Shown here: piece by piece, positions 6,646 to 14,733 of the stretch
How positions within the stretch are numbered: the first letter of the stretch is position 1
Layout: the number at the start of each line of letters is the position of its first letter
Assembly (NCBI GenBank): GCA_036389135.1
Contig: DASVQP010000076.1
Location: forward strand, 62,001-126,000
DNA length: 64,000 nt
Direction of reading: 5' to 3'
From: Longimicrobium sp.
Lineage (GTDB): Bacteria > Gemmatimonadota > Gemmatimonadetes > Longimicrobiales > Longimicrobiaceae
Made by a program: the position numbers and the translations under genes
The notes under the pieces: model-generated
Seen by the model: the letters and a program-made list of their open reading frames with translations, nothing else
What the model was told of the DNA's origin: nothing
Databases searched by the model: none

Positions 6646-9000
6646 ATGAAGAAGCTCGGGTACGCCGTGCTGGCGCTGCTGCTGCTCGTCGTTGCGGGAT
6701 TGGGGGGCACAAGATGGTACATGGGCCGCGCGGAGCCGGACCCCGGGCGCGACGCGGCGCTCGCGGGGCTGGGCGCGCCGGTGGAGGTGTGGCGAGACTC
6801 GCTGGCGGTGCCGCACGTGTGGGCGCGCAGCGAGGCGGACCTCTTCCGCGCCATGGGCTACGTCCACGCGCAGGACCGGCTCTGGCAGATGGAGCTCTTT
6901 CGGCGCGTGGCGGACGGCCGCATGGCCGAGATCCTGGGCCCCGACCTGGTGGACACCGACCGCTTCCTGCGCACCGTCGGGATGGGCCGCGCCGCCGCCG
7001 AGGACGAGCGGATGCTCGATCCCCGCGCCCGCGCGCTCCTCCAAGCGTACGCGGACGGCGTGAACGCCTGGATGCGCGGAAACCCCGGGCCGCTCCCCCC
7101 CGAGTTCATGGTCCTCCGCTTCCGGCCGGAGCCGTGGAAGGTCCGCAACACGCTCTCCATCGCCAAGATCATGGCGTGGGACCTGGCCGGGTGGGAGCTC
7201 GACCTCGAGCTCCAGCGCGCCGTCGACGCCGTGGGCCCGGAACTCGGCCGCGACCTCCTCCCCGCCTATCCCGACTCCGGCATCACCATCATGGAAGACG
7301 TGGCGGTGGCGCCCGCCGCCGCGCCCGCCGCCCCCCGCGTCTCGGGGATGCCGATCCCGTCGATCCCGCCGCTCGCCGCGGCGCTGCTGGACGGCGCGTC
7401 CGCGGCGAGGGCGTCGAACGCGTGGGTGATCGGCGGGTCGCGGACGAGGTCTGGTAAGCCCATCCTCGCCAACGACATGCACCTGGCGCTGCGGGCGCCG
7501 GCGCTCTGGTACCTGGCCGCGCTGCACGGCGGCGGATTGAACGTGGCGGGGATGACCCTTCCCGGCGTCCCGGTGGTGATCGCCGGGCACAACGACCGCG
7601 TGGCCTGGGGCTTCACCAACGCCATGGTGGACGACGTGGACTTCTTCATCGAGGAGACCGATCCCGCCGACAGCACGCGCTACCGCACGGAGCGGGGATC
7701 GGAACCGTTCATCGTCCGCCACGACACCATCCGCGTCAAAGGCGAGGCGCCCGTGGTGCACCGCGTCCGCGCCACGCGCCACGGCCCCGTGCTCTCCGAC
7801 GTGGAGAAGCGCTCCGGCGGCCGCGTGCTGGCGATGAAGTGGACGGCGCTTGATCCGTCGCGCGAAGTGTCGGCCTTCTTCGGGATGAACCGCGCGCGCA
7901 ACGCCGCTGAGTTCGTGGCCGCCATGCACGACTTCCGCACGCCGCACCAGAACGTCGTCTTCGCGGACGTGGAGGGCGCATTCGGCTACCAGATGGGCGG
8001 GCGCGTCCCCGTGCGCCGCAACGGCGGCGGCGTCCTCCCCGCCCGCGGCTGGACGGGCGAGGGGGAGTGGACGCGCTACCTGGAGATCTCCGAGCACCCG
8101 CGCCAGTTCAACCCATCGCGGGGCTACATCGTCACCGCCAACAACCTGCAGTCGCGCGTGCTGCACGCCCGCATTGGAACCGAGTACGTGGGCCCCGCGC
8201 GCGCGGAGCGGATCACGCAGATGGTGCGCGAGGGAGGCCGCATGACCGCCGCCGACGTCGCGCGCCAGCAGATGGACGTGCGCGACCTCTTCGCCCTGCG
8301 CCACCTTCCGCTCGCCATCCGCGCCGCCGGCCTCGCGCGCGACACCGCCGCGGCGCGCACGCTGCGCACGTGGGACGGAAGCGCCACGCTGGACTCGCGC
8401 GCGGCGCCGCTCTTCTACACCTGGTTCGACGCCCTCCGCAAGCTCGTCGGGGACGACGAGTTCCGCGGCAAGCCACCGTACTTCGGCCGCGGCACCCTGG
8501 ACCGCCTCCTGGCTCACGGCGGCGGCGCATGGGTGGACGACATCCGTACTCCGAAGCGCGAGACGCTGGACGAGCTCTCCGCCGAGGCCATGCGCCAGGC
8601 GGTGCGCACGGTGGCAGGGCGTAGTTGGGGCGAGATGCACAGCACGCGCATGGATCACCCGATGGGCGTCGTCAGCGCGCTCGACCGCGCCTTCGGCCTC
8701 AACATCGGCCCCTTTCCCTCCCCCGGCTCCTCGAACACGGTGAACGCGCTCGGTCTGGGCCGGCGGCAGGCGCCGTACGTCAACAGCTACGGCCCCAGCC
8801 AGCGCCACGTAGTCGACATGGCGCGCGTGGACGACGAGGGAGGCTTCATCATCCCAACGGGTCAGTCCGGCATCCCCACCTCCCGCCACTACCGCGACCA
8901 GACCCCGCTCTGGCGCGAAGGCCGCCTCTGGCGCATCCCCCTCGACCGCCGCAAGGCCGAGGCGCGGACGGTGGCGCGGCTCACGCTGCGGCCCCGGTAG
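6646..9000 (+). CDS. penicillin acylase family N-terminal nucleophile hydrolase
   Basis: Self-processing amidase of the penicillin / N-acyl-homoserine-lactone acylase family; the true substrate cannot be read from sequence. 784 residues. It has an N-terminal membrane anchor or signal (KKLGYAVLALLLLVVAGLGG), an alpha-chain region with VEVWRDSLAVPHVWA and GYVHAQDRLWQMEL, and the autoproteolysis site ARASNAWVIGG near residue 262, whose Ser becomes the N-terminal nucleophile. Downstream, GHNDRVAWGFTN and QNVVFADVEG are typical beta-chain motifs. A strong hairpin terminator follows directly. Probably monocistronic. Confidence 0.9.
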   Translation: MKKLGYAVLALLLLVVAGLGGTRWYMGRAEPDPGRDAALAGLGAPVEVWRDSLAVPHVWARSEADLFRAMGYVHAQDRLWQMELFRRVADGRMAEILGPDLVDTDRFLRTVGMGRAAAEDERMLDPRARALLQAYADGVNAWMRGNPGPLPPEFMVLRFRPEPWKVRNTLSIAKIMAWDLAGWELDLELQRAVDAVGPELGRDLLPAYPDSGITIMEDVAVAPAAAPAAPRVSGMPIPSIPPLAAALLDGASAARASNAWVIGGSRTRSGKPILANDMHLALRAPALWYLAALHGGGLNVAGMTLPGVPVVIAGHNDRVAWGFTNAMVDDVDFFIEETDPADSTRYRTERGSEPFIVRHDTIRVKGEAPVVHRVRATRHGPVLSDVEKRSGGRVLAMKWTALDPSREVSAFFGMNRARNAAEFVAAMHDFRTPHQNVVFADVEGAFGYQMGGRVPVRRNGGGVLPARGWTGEGEWTRYLEISEHPRQFNPSRGYIVTANNLQSRVLHARIGTEYVGPARAERITQMVREGGRMTAADVARQQMDVRDLFALRHLPLAIRAAGLARDTAAARTLRTWDGSATLDSRAAPLFYTWFDALRKLVGDDEFRGKPPYFGRGTLDRLLAHGGGAWVDDIRTPKRETLDELSAEAMRQAVRTVAGRSWGEMHSTRMDHPMGVVSALDRAFGLNIGPFPSPGSSNTVNALGLGRRQAPYVNSYGPSQRHVVDMARVDDEGGFIIPTGQSGIPTSRHYRDQTPLWREGRLWRIPLDRRKAEARTVARLTLRPR

Positions 9001-9010
9001 TTCCAGAGGA

Positions 9011-9044
9011 GAAACGCCGCCGGACCGGTGTCCGGCGGCGTTTC
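9011..9044 (+). terminator. hairpin terminator after the penicillin acylase gene
   Basis: Perfect 15-bp stem (arms 9011-9025 and 9030-9044) with a CGGT loop, followed by TCGTTC. The T tract is weak. It lies between convergent genes and may serve both. Confidence 0.75.
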
Positions 9045-9053
9045 TCGTTCAGT

Positions 9054-9290
9054 TCAAGAGGCGGGTGTCCCCGGCTTCTGCTCGCGCATGGTTCCAGCGA
9101 GCGCGCGCAATGCCCGGTTCACTGCATCCGAATCTGGAAAGACTTCGGCTACGTCAGGATCGAGTAGCACGATGTTGACGGAGCGCGCGTACCGTTCCGC
9201 GTACTTTCCCCGCACTCCACCGCGGAAATCATAATCCGGAAGCATCTCGTCATCGGGCTGCGTGACGGTGCTAGTTGGGTCCTTCTTCAT
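9054..9290 (-). CDS. conserved small hypothetical protein (YDFRGGVRGKYAERY motif)
   Basis: 78 residues with a good ribosome site (GGAGGAAGT before the ATG). The central phrases YDFRGGVRGKYAERY and LLDPDVAEVFPDSDAVNRAL match a widespread small protein family. That family often lies next to toxin or nuclease genes and is sometimes annotated as an antitoxin-like protein. No partner toxin is visible directly upstream here. Function unknown; likely soluble. Confidence 0.75.
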   Translation of the reverse strand: MKKDPTSTVTQPDDEMLPDYDFRGGVRGKYAERYARSVNIVLLDPDVAEVFPDSDAVNRALRALAGTMREQKPGTPAS

Positions 9291-9381
9291 ACTTCCTCCG
9301 TTCGCGGCGGGATGCCAACCGGGCGCTGATCACGCGAACCAGGCCGCCGGCCAGCGGTATCGACCACCAACCTCGGCTTCG

Positions 9382-10653
9382 TCAGTGCACCAGCGGAAGC
9401 CGCTCCACGCTGTACAGGGCGGCCTCTAGAATGGCGGCGGCGGTGTTGACGTTCTCGCTTTCCGTGGGGGCGCGGCTCCGTTCAAAGACGCCCGAGCTCC
9501 ACCCGCGGACCGGGCTGAGGGCGGGCGCGACGGCCTCGGCGCCCAGGCGGGTGTAGGGGCTGGGAAGGAGCGCGTGCCAGGCAAAGGCGGCCTTGGCGCT
9601 GATCCAGCGCGGCCCGTCCAGCACGGTCTCGCTCCCCTGCACGCCCACGGAGAAGGGGTTTCCGCGGTAGCTGATCGCGTAGTAGTAGAAGTAGTACGGG
9701 GCGATGGGGACGTGGTCCTCGCTCACGAAGGTGACCTCGCCGGTGCGCCGGTACCGCTCCTCCTGCGCCTCCAGAGAACCGGTCGCGAGCTGCTTCATCT
9801 CGCGGTTCCACCCCAGCTCCATCCCCATCAGGATGAACGGCTCGCTGGTGAGGAAGTCGTCGCCACGCCGGTCGGCCAGGAGCGGAACGCCGTAGACCTG
9901 AATGGGAAGCGAGTTCTCGCGCAGGCTCAGCGCCCGCTCGGCGCGCTGGCCCCAGAGCGCGTATCCGTACGCCGCGTACTGCTCGTATACCAGCCGCCCC
10001 TCCTGGTATCGCATCAGCTGCCCCGCTGGGGTGAGCTCCGCGCCGGAGAGATACCCGTCGCGCACCATCTCCGCGAGCTTCATCCGCGCCACGATCCGCC
10101 GCACCGCCGGAGCGTACTGCGGATGGCGCGTCTCGATGATCTTGAGCCACACCAGGAACCGCCCGACGTCGGTCGTGGACCATCCGAACCCGCGCTCCCC
10201 CACCGTCTGGTCGCGATCGTCGCGCCCGGCCACTGCACCGGTGAGGGTGGAGTAGTTCTTGTTCGGCGCCACCTCATCGAAGAAGCGCAGACCCTCGATC
10301 GTCTGCAGTGCCCGCGTCATGCGCGTGTCGAAGTCCTGGGGCGTGATGATTCCCAGCTCGCGTGCGCAGTGGAACGCCGCCAGCCCGCTCGCCATATCCC
10401 AGACGGTGGCGTACGTGTAGCTCCTGACCGAGTTGACCAGCCCCGTCTGCGGCTGGTACTCGCGGTCCACGTACGTCCACGCGCCGCGCGCCGCCTCCAG
10501 CAGGAAGGCCTGGTCCGGGTGCGGATCGGGCCGGCCGGGGCTCGGAAGCTCGGGGAGCAGCGAATCCGGCGCGTCGTCGGCGCACGCAGCCGCCGCGACG
10601 GTGATGAGCGCGGCGGCGGCGAGTTTGATGAGTTTTCGCGAACGAGCGGGCAC
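9382..10653 (-). CDS. DUF3131-like lipoprotein
   Basis: 423 residues beginning with a lipoprotein signal (basic start, hydrophobic core, AAAAC lipobox at residue 24). The rest is an alpha/alpha-barrel-like domain of the DUF3131 / glycoamylase-like kind, with TGLVNSVRSYTYATVWDMAS, WSTTDVGRFLVWLKI, QYAAYGYALWGQ and a late PYYFYYYAISYRGNPF. DUF3131 proteins often occur with exopolysaccharide or surface-glycan genes, but no such genes adjoin it. GTG start. Predicted to be anchored in the outer membrane or outer leaflet of the inner membrane. Confidence 0.75.
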   Translation of the reverse strand: MPARSRKLIKLAAAALITVAAAACADDAPDSLLPELPSPGRPDPHPDQAFLLEAARGAWTYVDREYQPQTGLVNSVRSYTYATVWDMASGLAAFHCARELGIITPQDFDTRMTRALQTIEGLRFFDEVAPNKNYSTLTGAVAGRDDRDQTVGERGFGWSTTDVGRFLVWLKIIETRHPQYAPAVRRIVARMKLAEMVRDGYLSGAELTPAGQLMRYQEGRLVYEQYAAYGYALWGQRAERALSLRENSLPIQVYGVPLLADRRGDDFLTSEPFILMGMELGWNREMKQLATGSLEAQEERYRRTGEVTFVSEDHVPIAPYYFYYYAISYRGNPFSVGVQGSETVLDGPRWISAKAAFAWHALLPSPYTRLGAEAVAPALSPVRGWSSGVFERSRAPTESENVNTAAAILEAALYSVERLPLVH

Positions 10654-10748
10654 GGGGGACTCGGAAAGGGAAACGAATGGAGCGTCGGCCGGGCGGAGTT
10701 TTGATACGTCAATGCGGCAGCGCGCGAGACATCCCTCGGCGCGGACAC

Positions 10749-11093
10749 CTAATTCGGGCTCTCGGGCCGCAGTAGATCTATTACAGCATTGACGATACGA
10801 TCCCTGGATGCGGTGCCCAGCACACCGACCCGGCGGACCGCGAGCGATGCGCTAAGAGTAAAGAGCTTCGCCGGACGTGCATAGCTGGTGTGCCGCAACG
10901 CGCCTGCGGTGAAGTCAACTCGGGTGAGTTCGACAGCACTCGGATCAGCGTATGCGTTGCTCGTAAGCTGGCAGAGCACGACATCACCCCGCCCGGCGTC
11001 CGCGAGCACGACAGCCGGGCGCAACTTGGCCCGCGATAAATCAGAGTACGGGAACGGGATCAAGACTACGGCTCCCGCTGCAAATACGCCCAT
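10749..11093 (-). CDS. MazF/PemK-family endoribonuclease toxin
   Basis: Type II toxin that cleaves mRNA. Beta-barrel family features are visible: GAVVLIPFPYSDLSRAKLRPAVVLA at the N-terminus (given the ATG at 11093), VVLCQLTSN in the middle, and KLFTLSASLAVRRVG towards the end. 114 residues fit the family. The start lies inside the upstream antitoxin's 3' end (28-base overlap). An upstream start at 11120 would add nine residues of low-complexity sequence and is less likely. Confidence 0.82.
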   Translation of the reverse strand: MGVFAAGAVVLIPFPYSDLSRAKLRPAVVLADAGRGDVVLCQLTSNAYADPSAVELTRVDFTAGALRHTSYARPAKLFTLSASLAVRRVGVLGTASRDRIVNAVIDLLRPESPN

Positions 11094-11287
11094 GCGGCGT
11101 CCTCCTCCTCGCGGTTCCAATCGGACAGTGCACCCTCGCTGAGCAACAACGATGAATCTGGCACCGCGACATTCGCCTTCTCGTCGAGCACCGTCACGAG
11201 GGCGCGGCGGCTCTCGCAGAGTGACAGCGGCTCAAGCAGTCGCACGTGTCCGCTGGGAGTGATGACGGCTTCTACTGTTCGCGGCAT
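11066..11287 (-). CDS. cognate antitoxin of the MazF-like toxin
   Basis: 73 residues from ATG 11287. The N-terminal half is a small beta-strand domain (RTVEAVITPSGHVRLLEPL, RRALVTVLDE). The C-terminal tail is acidic (LSDWNREEEDAAWAYL), the usual shape of an antitoxin arm that wraps the toxin. The gene order, overlap and acidic tail identify it as the antitoxin, although the DNA-binding family is not certain. An in-frame ATG at 11311 is less likely. Confidence 0.75.
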   Translation of the reverse strand: MPRTVEAVITPSGHVRLLEPLSLCESRRALVTVLDEKANVAVPDSSLLLSEGALSDWNREEEDAAWAYLQREP

Positions 11288-11364
11288 TTGGCTCCTCCGG
11301 CTGGAGTTCACACGGCCAATCTACCCGATAACCGCCAGCGCTCCAATACTGCGCCACACATCCG

Positions 11365-12204
11365 TCACCCGGTGAACACAGTGAGTTCCGGTGTGGCCCC
11401 AAAGCGGATGGGGAGCACGGAGGTGCCGATCCCGCGGGAGACGTAGAGTGGCGGCGCGCCGTCGCCGCGGAACCAGCCGCGCACGTAGCGGCCGCTCCCC
11501 GGCGGAACGAGCGGCGCCCAGCCGCCGACGGTGACCTGCCCGCCGTGCGTGTGCCCTGACAGCATGAGCGTGATGCCGGCGACGTCCACGGGCTCGCTCG
11601 GGATGGCGCCGACGGGGTGCGCGTGCGCGGCGACGGTGTCGCGGTAGGCGGGGGAGTGGGCCAGGAGGAGGCGCACCGGTGCCGACTCGGCGCCACGCAA
11701 TGCGGCGCGGAGGTCGGGGGCGCCCACGAGGTCGTCCAGACCCGTGATCGCGACGGGTCCTGACGGGTGGGGGTGCACGGCGGACTCGTTCACCAGGAGC
11801 CGCGCGTTGTGGCGCTCGTAAACGGCCGCGAGCGCGCGCAGGTCCACGCCGCTCCAGTGCTCCCAGTTGCCCAGGATCGCATACTTGGGGAGGCGCGGGT
11901 CGAGGAGGGCGAGGAAGGCGTCCAGCGTGGGGAGGGCGTCAGGCTGGTCTACCGAGTCGCCCGTCAGCAGGGCGAAGTCGGGGCGGGCGCGCGCGGTCTC
12001 GGCGGCGATGCGGCGGTGGATCGAGCCGATCCCGCGCAGGTGCAGATCGGTGATCTGGACGAAGCGGAGGGACGCGTGCCCCCGCGGGAGGGAGAGACGG
12101 TGGCGCGTAACATCGAGCGAGCGCGGCTCCCACCACGCCGCGTCGGCGCCGAGCGCCGCGGCACCCAGCGCCGCCGCCGCTCCAAGGAAGCGGCGGCGGT
12201 TCAC
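11365..12204 (-). CDS. Tat-exported metallophosphoesterase
   Basis: Calcineurin-like phosphoesterase of the YkuE/YaeI type, which acts on phospholipid-related or UDP-sugar substrates. From GTG 12204 the protein begins with a twin-arginine signal (NRRRFLGAAAALGAAALGA). Metal-binding motifs follow in order: FVQITDLHL (D-x-H), LLTGDSVD (GD), ILGNWEHW (GNxE variant of GNHE), LLLAHSP and LSGHTHGGQ. A start at 12297 would bury the signal behind 31 Arg/Pro-rich residues and overlap lgt. Lies 16 bases downstream of lgt, probably one transcript. Confidence 0.88.
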   Translation of the reverse strand: MNRRRFLGAAAALGAAALGADAAWWEPRSLDVTRHRLSLPRGHASLRFVQITDLHLRGIGSIHRRIAAETARARPDFALLTGDSVDQPDALPTLDAFLALLDPRLPKYAILGNWEHWSGVDLRALAAVYERHNARLLVNESAVHPHPSGPVAITGLDDLVGAPDLRAALRGAESAPVRLLLAHSPAYRDTVAAHAHPVGAIPSEPVDVAGITLMLSGHTHGGQVTVGGWAPLVPPGSGRYVRGWFRGDGAPPLYVSRGIGTSVLPIRFGATPELTVFTG

Positions 12205-12220
12205 CGGGGTGCGGAGCCGT

Positions 12221-13063
12221 TCACGCGGCGGCCGTGCGGCGCGTGGCCGTGGGACCCTTGTCGGCGCGCCGCGCCAGGTACGCCACCCCCGCGACACCCG
12301 CCGCCATCAGCAGGACACTGATGAGCTGCGCGACCGTGAGCACCCCCAGGAAGCGGTCGTCCTTGGCGCGGAAGATCTCCACGATGAAGCGCTCCACACC
12401 GGCCAGCGACACCCACACCATGAAGAGCATCCCCGGCGTGGCCAGGCGCGGCTGCACGCGCTTCAGGATGAAGAAGATGATGAGCGACATCCCCACTTCG
12501 TAGAGCTGCGTGGGGTGCACCGCGTAGACGGTGTCGGCTGGCACGCTCGCCGGGATGTCCACGCCGAACTCGCGCAGGTTGGCGGCCGTCGAGGGAGGCG
12601 CGCCGTTGGGGAAAGCCACGGCCCACGGCAGGTCGGAGGGGCGCCCGTAATCGTCGCCCACCAGGAAGCACCCCATGCGCCCGATGGCGTACCCCACCGC
12701 CAGCGCGAGCGCGGAGGCGTCCGCCATGCGGCCCAGCGGCATCCCCGTCTTCTTCACGCGCCACGCGATCACCGCCGCCGCCAGGATCAAGCCGCCGTAC
12801 CACACGAGCCCCGAACGAGACAGGAGGGCGCGCATGGGATCGGCCATCGTGTCCTGCCAGTTCAGGATCATGTAGTAGATCTTGGACCCCAGGATCCCGA
12901 AAACGGCGGCGTATCCCACCATGTCCCACGCCTGCTCCGGGTCCAGCCCCACGCGGGCCAGCTCGCGCGACGCCACCCACCCGGCGACGAGAAAGGCCAG
13001 CGCCATCATCACCCCGAAAGAGGTGACCGTGAATCCGCCGATCTGGATCAGAACCGGGTACAT
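12221..13063 (-). CDS. lgt: prolipoprotein diacylglyceryl transferase
   Basis: Inner-membrane enzyme that transfers diacylglyceryl from phosphatidylglycerol to the lipobox Cys of prolipoproteins, the first step for the many lipoproteins in this window. 280 residues with several hydrophobic helices. It carries an Lgt-type catalytic His-containing segment HPTQLYEVGMSLIIF and a signature loop AIGRMGCFLVGDDYG, a variant of the canonical GRxGNFxNGExxG. ATG start MYPVLIQIGGF is typical. First gene of an lgt-phosphoesterase pair, divergent from the RiPP locus. Confidence 0.93.
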   Translation of the reverse strand: MYPVLIQIGGFTVTSFGVMMALAFLVAGWVASRELARVGLDPEQAWDMVGYAAVFGILGSKIYYMILNWQDTMADPMRALLSRSGLVWYGGLILAAAVIAWRVKKTGMPLGRMADASALALAVGYAIGRMGCFLVGDDYGRPSDLPWAVAFPNGAPPSTAANLREFGVDIPASVPADTVYAVHPTQLYEVGMSLIIFFILKRVQPRLATPGMLFMVWVSLAGVERFIVEIFRAKDDRFLGVLTVAQLISVLLMAAGVAGVAYLARRADKGPTATRRTAAA

Positions 13064-13172
13064 GGGAGCTCGAATGAGGGATGCCGCGCGGAGTGGTCTC
13101 CGTGGAAGGAGGTAAGCTAACGTTTTTCCCGCGCGCGGGTAGAGTGCAGCCCGCGCCGGTTCTTCAGCAGGG

Positions 13173-13201
13173 TTGACCGGGTTCGCCCCGGCGGCTACCT
13201 T
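13173..13201 (+). promoter_or_regulatory. promoter of the graspetide locus
   Basis: TTGACC (13173-13178), 17-base spacer, TACCTT (13196-13201). The expected start near 13208 leaves a leader of about 100 bases before the precursor ATG. Same architecture as the promoters assigned to nuoA, valS and ftsE in this window. Confidence 0.6.
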
Positions 13202-13311
13202 GCAGTTACTGGCGGATTACGGTGTTCTCCCCGGAGGTGTCCACACCACTTCCAGGCGGCGCACGGTTTCCATCCGCCCGGCAATCTCGCAAACCCGCAC
13301 CAGGAGAGGCC

Positions 13312-13458
13312 ATGTACACCACGAAACCGTGGGGGGAAGAAGATCCGACGACCACGCATGCGATAGGCGAGGAAGACCCCGACACGACCCACGCGCTCGG
13401 CGAGGAAGACGATTGGCCCTACCCGGACAGCTCTTCGTCCGCGTTCGGCAGCTTCTGA
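13312..13458 (+). CDS. graspetide (plesiocin-like) RiPP precursor peptide
   Basis: 48-residue peptide with a strong ribosome site (AGGAGAGG, two bases before ATG). It contains three tandem repeats of exactly 11 residues: Thr-Thr at 3-4, 14-15 and 25-26, Glu-Glu-Asp at 9-11, 20-22 and 31-33, giving consensus TTxxxGEED with KPW, HAI and HAL in the variable positions. TTxxxxEE is the core motif of plesiocin-group graspetides, in which an ATP-grasp enzyme joins Thr hydroxyls to Glu carboxyls as esters. Unusually, the core starts at the N-terminus and a conserved-looking tail (DWPYPDSSSSAFGSF) follows it. An in-frame GTG at 13222 could add a 30-residue leader but lacks a ribosome site. Stop is 19 bases before the ligase. 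Confidence 0.85.
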   Translation: MYTTKPWGEEDPTTTHAIGEEDPDTTHALGEEDDWPYPDSSSSAFGSF

Positions 13459-13477
13459 CCGCTGGCGCTCCGCGAGC

Positions 13478-14455
13478 GTGACGAGGGCGTGGGAGCGATC
13501 CCGCGCCCTCTCTCTTTGCGCCGCCCGTACGGCGGCCCACAACCGACTGGACTCTGCCTTGATCCTGATCGCGGGGGGCGACGCCGACCCCAACGTGGAG
13601 ACCCTCGTCCGCGCCGCGGAGGCGCGGGGCGTGGAAGTGTGCGTGGCGCTCACCGGCGCCGCATCCAACCCGCGCCTCGACTGGGACGTGCAGGCCGACT
13701 TGCTGACGATCGGCGGGCGGGCGGTGGCGCCGCGGGCGGTCTTCATCCGCAACGACGTCTTCCAGCACATGGCCGACCCGCGCCCGGAGACCTCGTTCCG
13801 CGCGCATGCGTGGCACGCGGCGCTGCACGGCTGGGCGCTGGCGCACAACGACGTCCGCCTCCTCAACCGCCGCTACCGAGGGCAGACCAACAAGCCGTAC
13901 ATGCTGAACGTGGCGGCGCGCTGCGGGCTCCCCATCCCCGCTACACGCATCACCAACGACCTGGATGCGCTGGAGCGGGAGGGCGGCGCCGCGGACCGCA
14001 TCGCCAAGCCGGTTCCCGGCGGCGGCTACTGCAACCCGCTCGCCGAGGTCCTCTCCACCACGGAGCGGCGGGACGGACTGGCCGCGGCTCCCGCCATCGT
14101 GCAGGAGCGGCTGGTGGCGCCTGAGGTGCGCATCTTCGGGATCGGCGATCGCTTCATCCCCTTCCACGTCCGCTCGGAGGCGCTCGACTACCGCACCTCT
14201 ACGGACACCCGCGTCGAGCCGCTCCCCGTGGAGGGCATCGACCCGGCCCTCCTCACCGCGCTCCGCCGCCTCATGGACGCCCTGGAGATGGACTTCGCCG
14301 CCGCGGACTTCAAGAGCTCCCCCGCGACCGGCGGTCTCGTCTTCCTGGAGATCAACTCGTCCCCCATGTTCGCCGGCTTCGACCGCGCCGGCGGCGGCAC
14401 GGTGACGGCGGCGATCCTGGACCGGCTGATGGAGGGGAGTGCGTTAGTGCGTTAG
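13478..14455 (+). CDS. graspetide-type ATP-grasp ester ligase
   Basis: 325 residues from GTG 13478; a TTG at 13559 would give 298 residues and start directly on the first strand (LILIAGGDADPN). It has the MvdC/MvdD/PsnB-type layout: an N-terminal pre-ATP-grasp domain, the phrase TNKPYMLNVAARCGLPIPAT at the domain junction, a Lys in the ATP-binding strand (RIAKPVPGGG), IVQERL, EVRIFGIGDRF and the metal-binding C-terminal FLEINSSPMFAGFD. Such enzymes phosphorylate acidic side chains of a precursor peptide and close esters or amides. The adjacent TTxxxGEED peptide is the obvious substrate. The last residues (SALVR, stop) run into a repeat element that supplies the stop codon. Confidence 0.85.
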   Translation: MTRAWERSRALSLCAARTAAHNRLDSALILIAGGDADPNVETLVRAAEARGVEVCVALTGAASNPRLDWDVQADLLTIGGRAVAPRAVFIRNDVFQHMADPRPETSFRAHAWHAALHGWALAHNDVRLLNRRYRGQTNKPYMLNVAARCGLPIPATRITNDLDALEREGGAADRIAKPVPGGGYCNPLAEVLSTTERRDGLAAAPAIVQERLVAPEVRIFGIGDRFIPFHVRSEALDYRTSTDTRVEPLPVEGIDPALLTALRRLMDALEMDFAAADFKSSPATGGLVFLEINSSPMFAGFDRAGGGTVTAAILDRLMEGSALVR

Positions 14456-14729
14456 TGCGCGGAGAGGGTCCCAAAGGTCCCTTCCCCCCCCTTGTGTCAT
14501 CCTGAGAGAGCCGCGTCCTCGACATCTGCGGTGCGCGCCTGGCTCCTTGCGGCGAACGAAGTATCTAGCCGGCGAGGCAAGAGGCCCGCGTGATCCGCCG
14601 GTCCCTCGCCAGGCATAGTAGATCCTTCGCTCCGCGCCACAGGACGGCGCGCGGGAGAGCACGGAGAAGCGCGTCGCTCAGGATGACGAATTGGGAGTAT
14701 ACTCGCGGTCCACGCGCACTCACGCACTT
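14444..14729. repeat. nested palindromic repeat after the ATP-grasp gene
   Basis: Outer arms: AGTGCGTTAGTGCG at about 14444-14459 against CGCACTCACGCACT at about 14715-14728. Inner arms: GTCATCCTGAGAG near 14497 against CTCAGGATGAC at about 14675-14685. The inner element resembles a widespread 'TCAGGATGAC' intergenic repeat. No gene is credible in this 278-base gap. The outer arm overlaps the ligase stop codon. Confidence 0.65.
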
Positions 14730-14733
14730 CCGC

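Noticed and set aside
13222-13311. An upstream GTG extending the graspetide precursor by 30 residues as a classical N-terminal leader
   Set aside because: No ribosome site precedes it, it would start about 14 bases after the predicted RNA start, and the segment is Pro/Arg-rich without leader-like helical character. The ATG at 13312 has a strong site. Kept as an alternative only.
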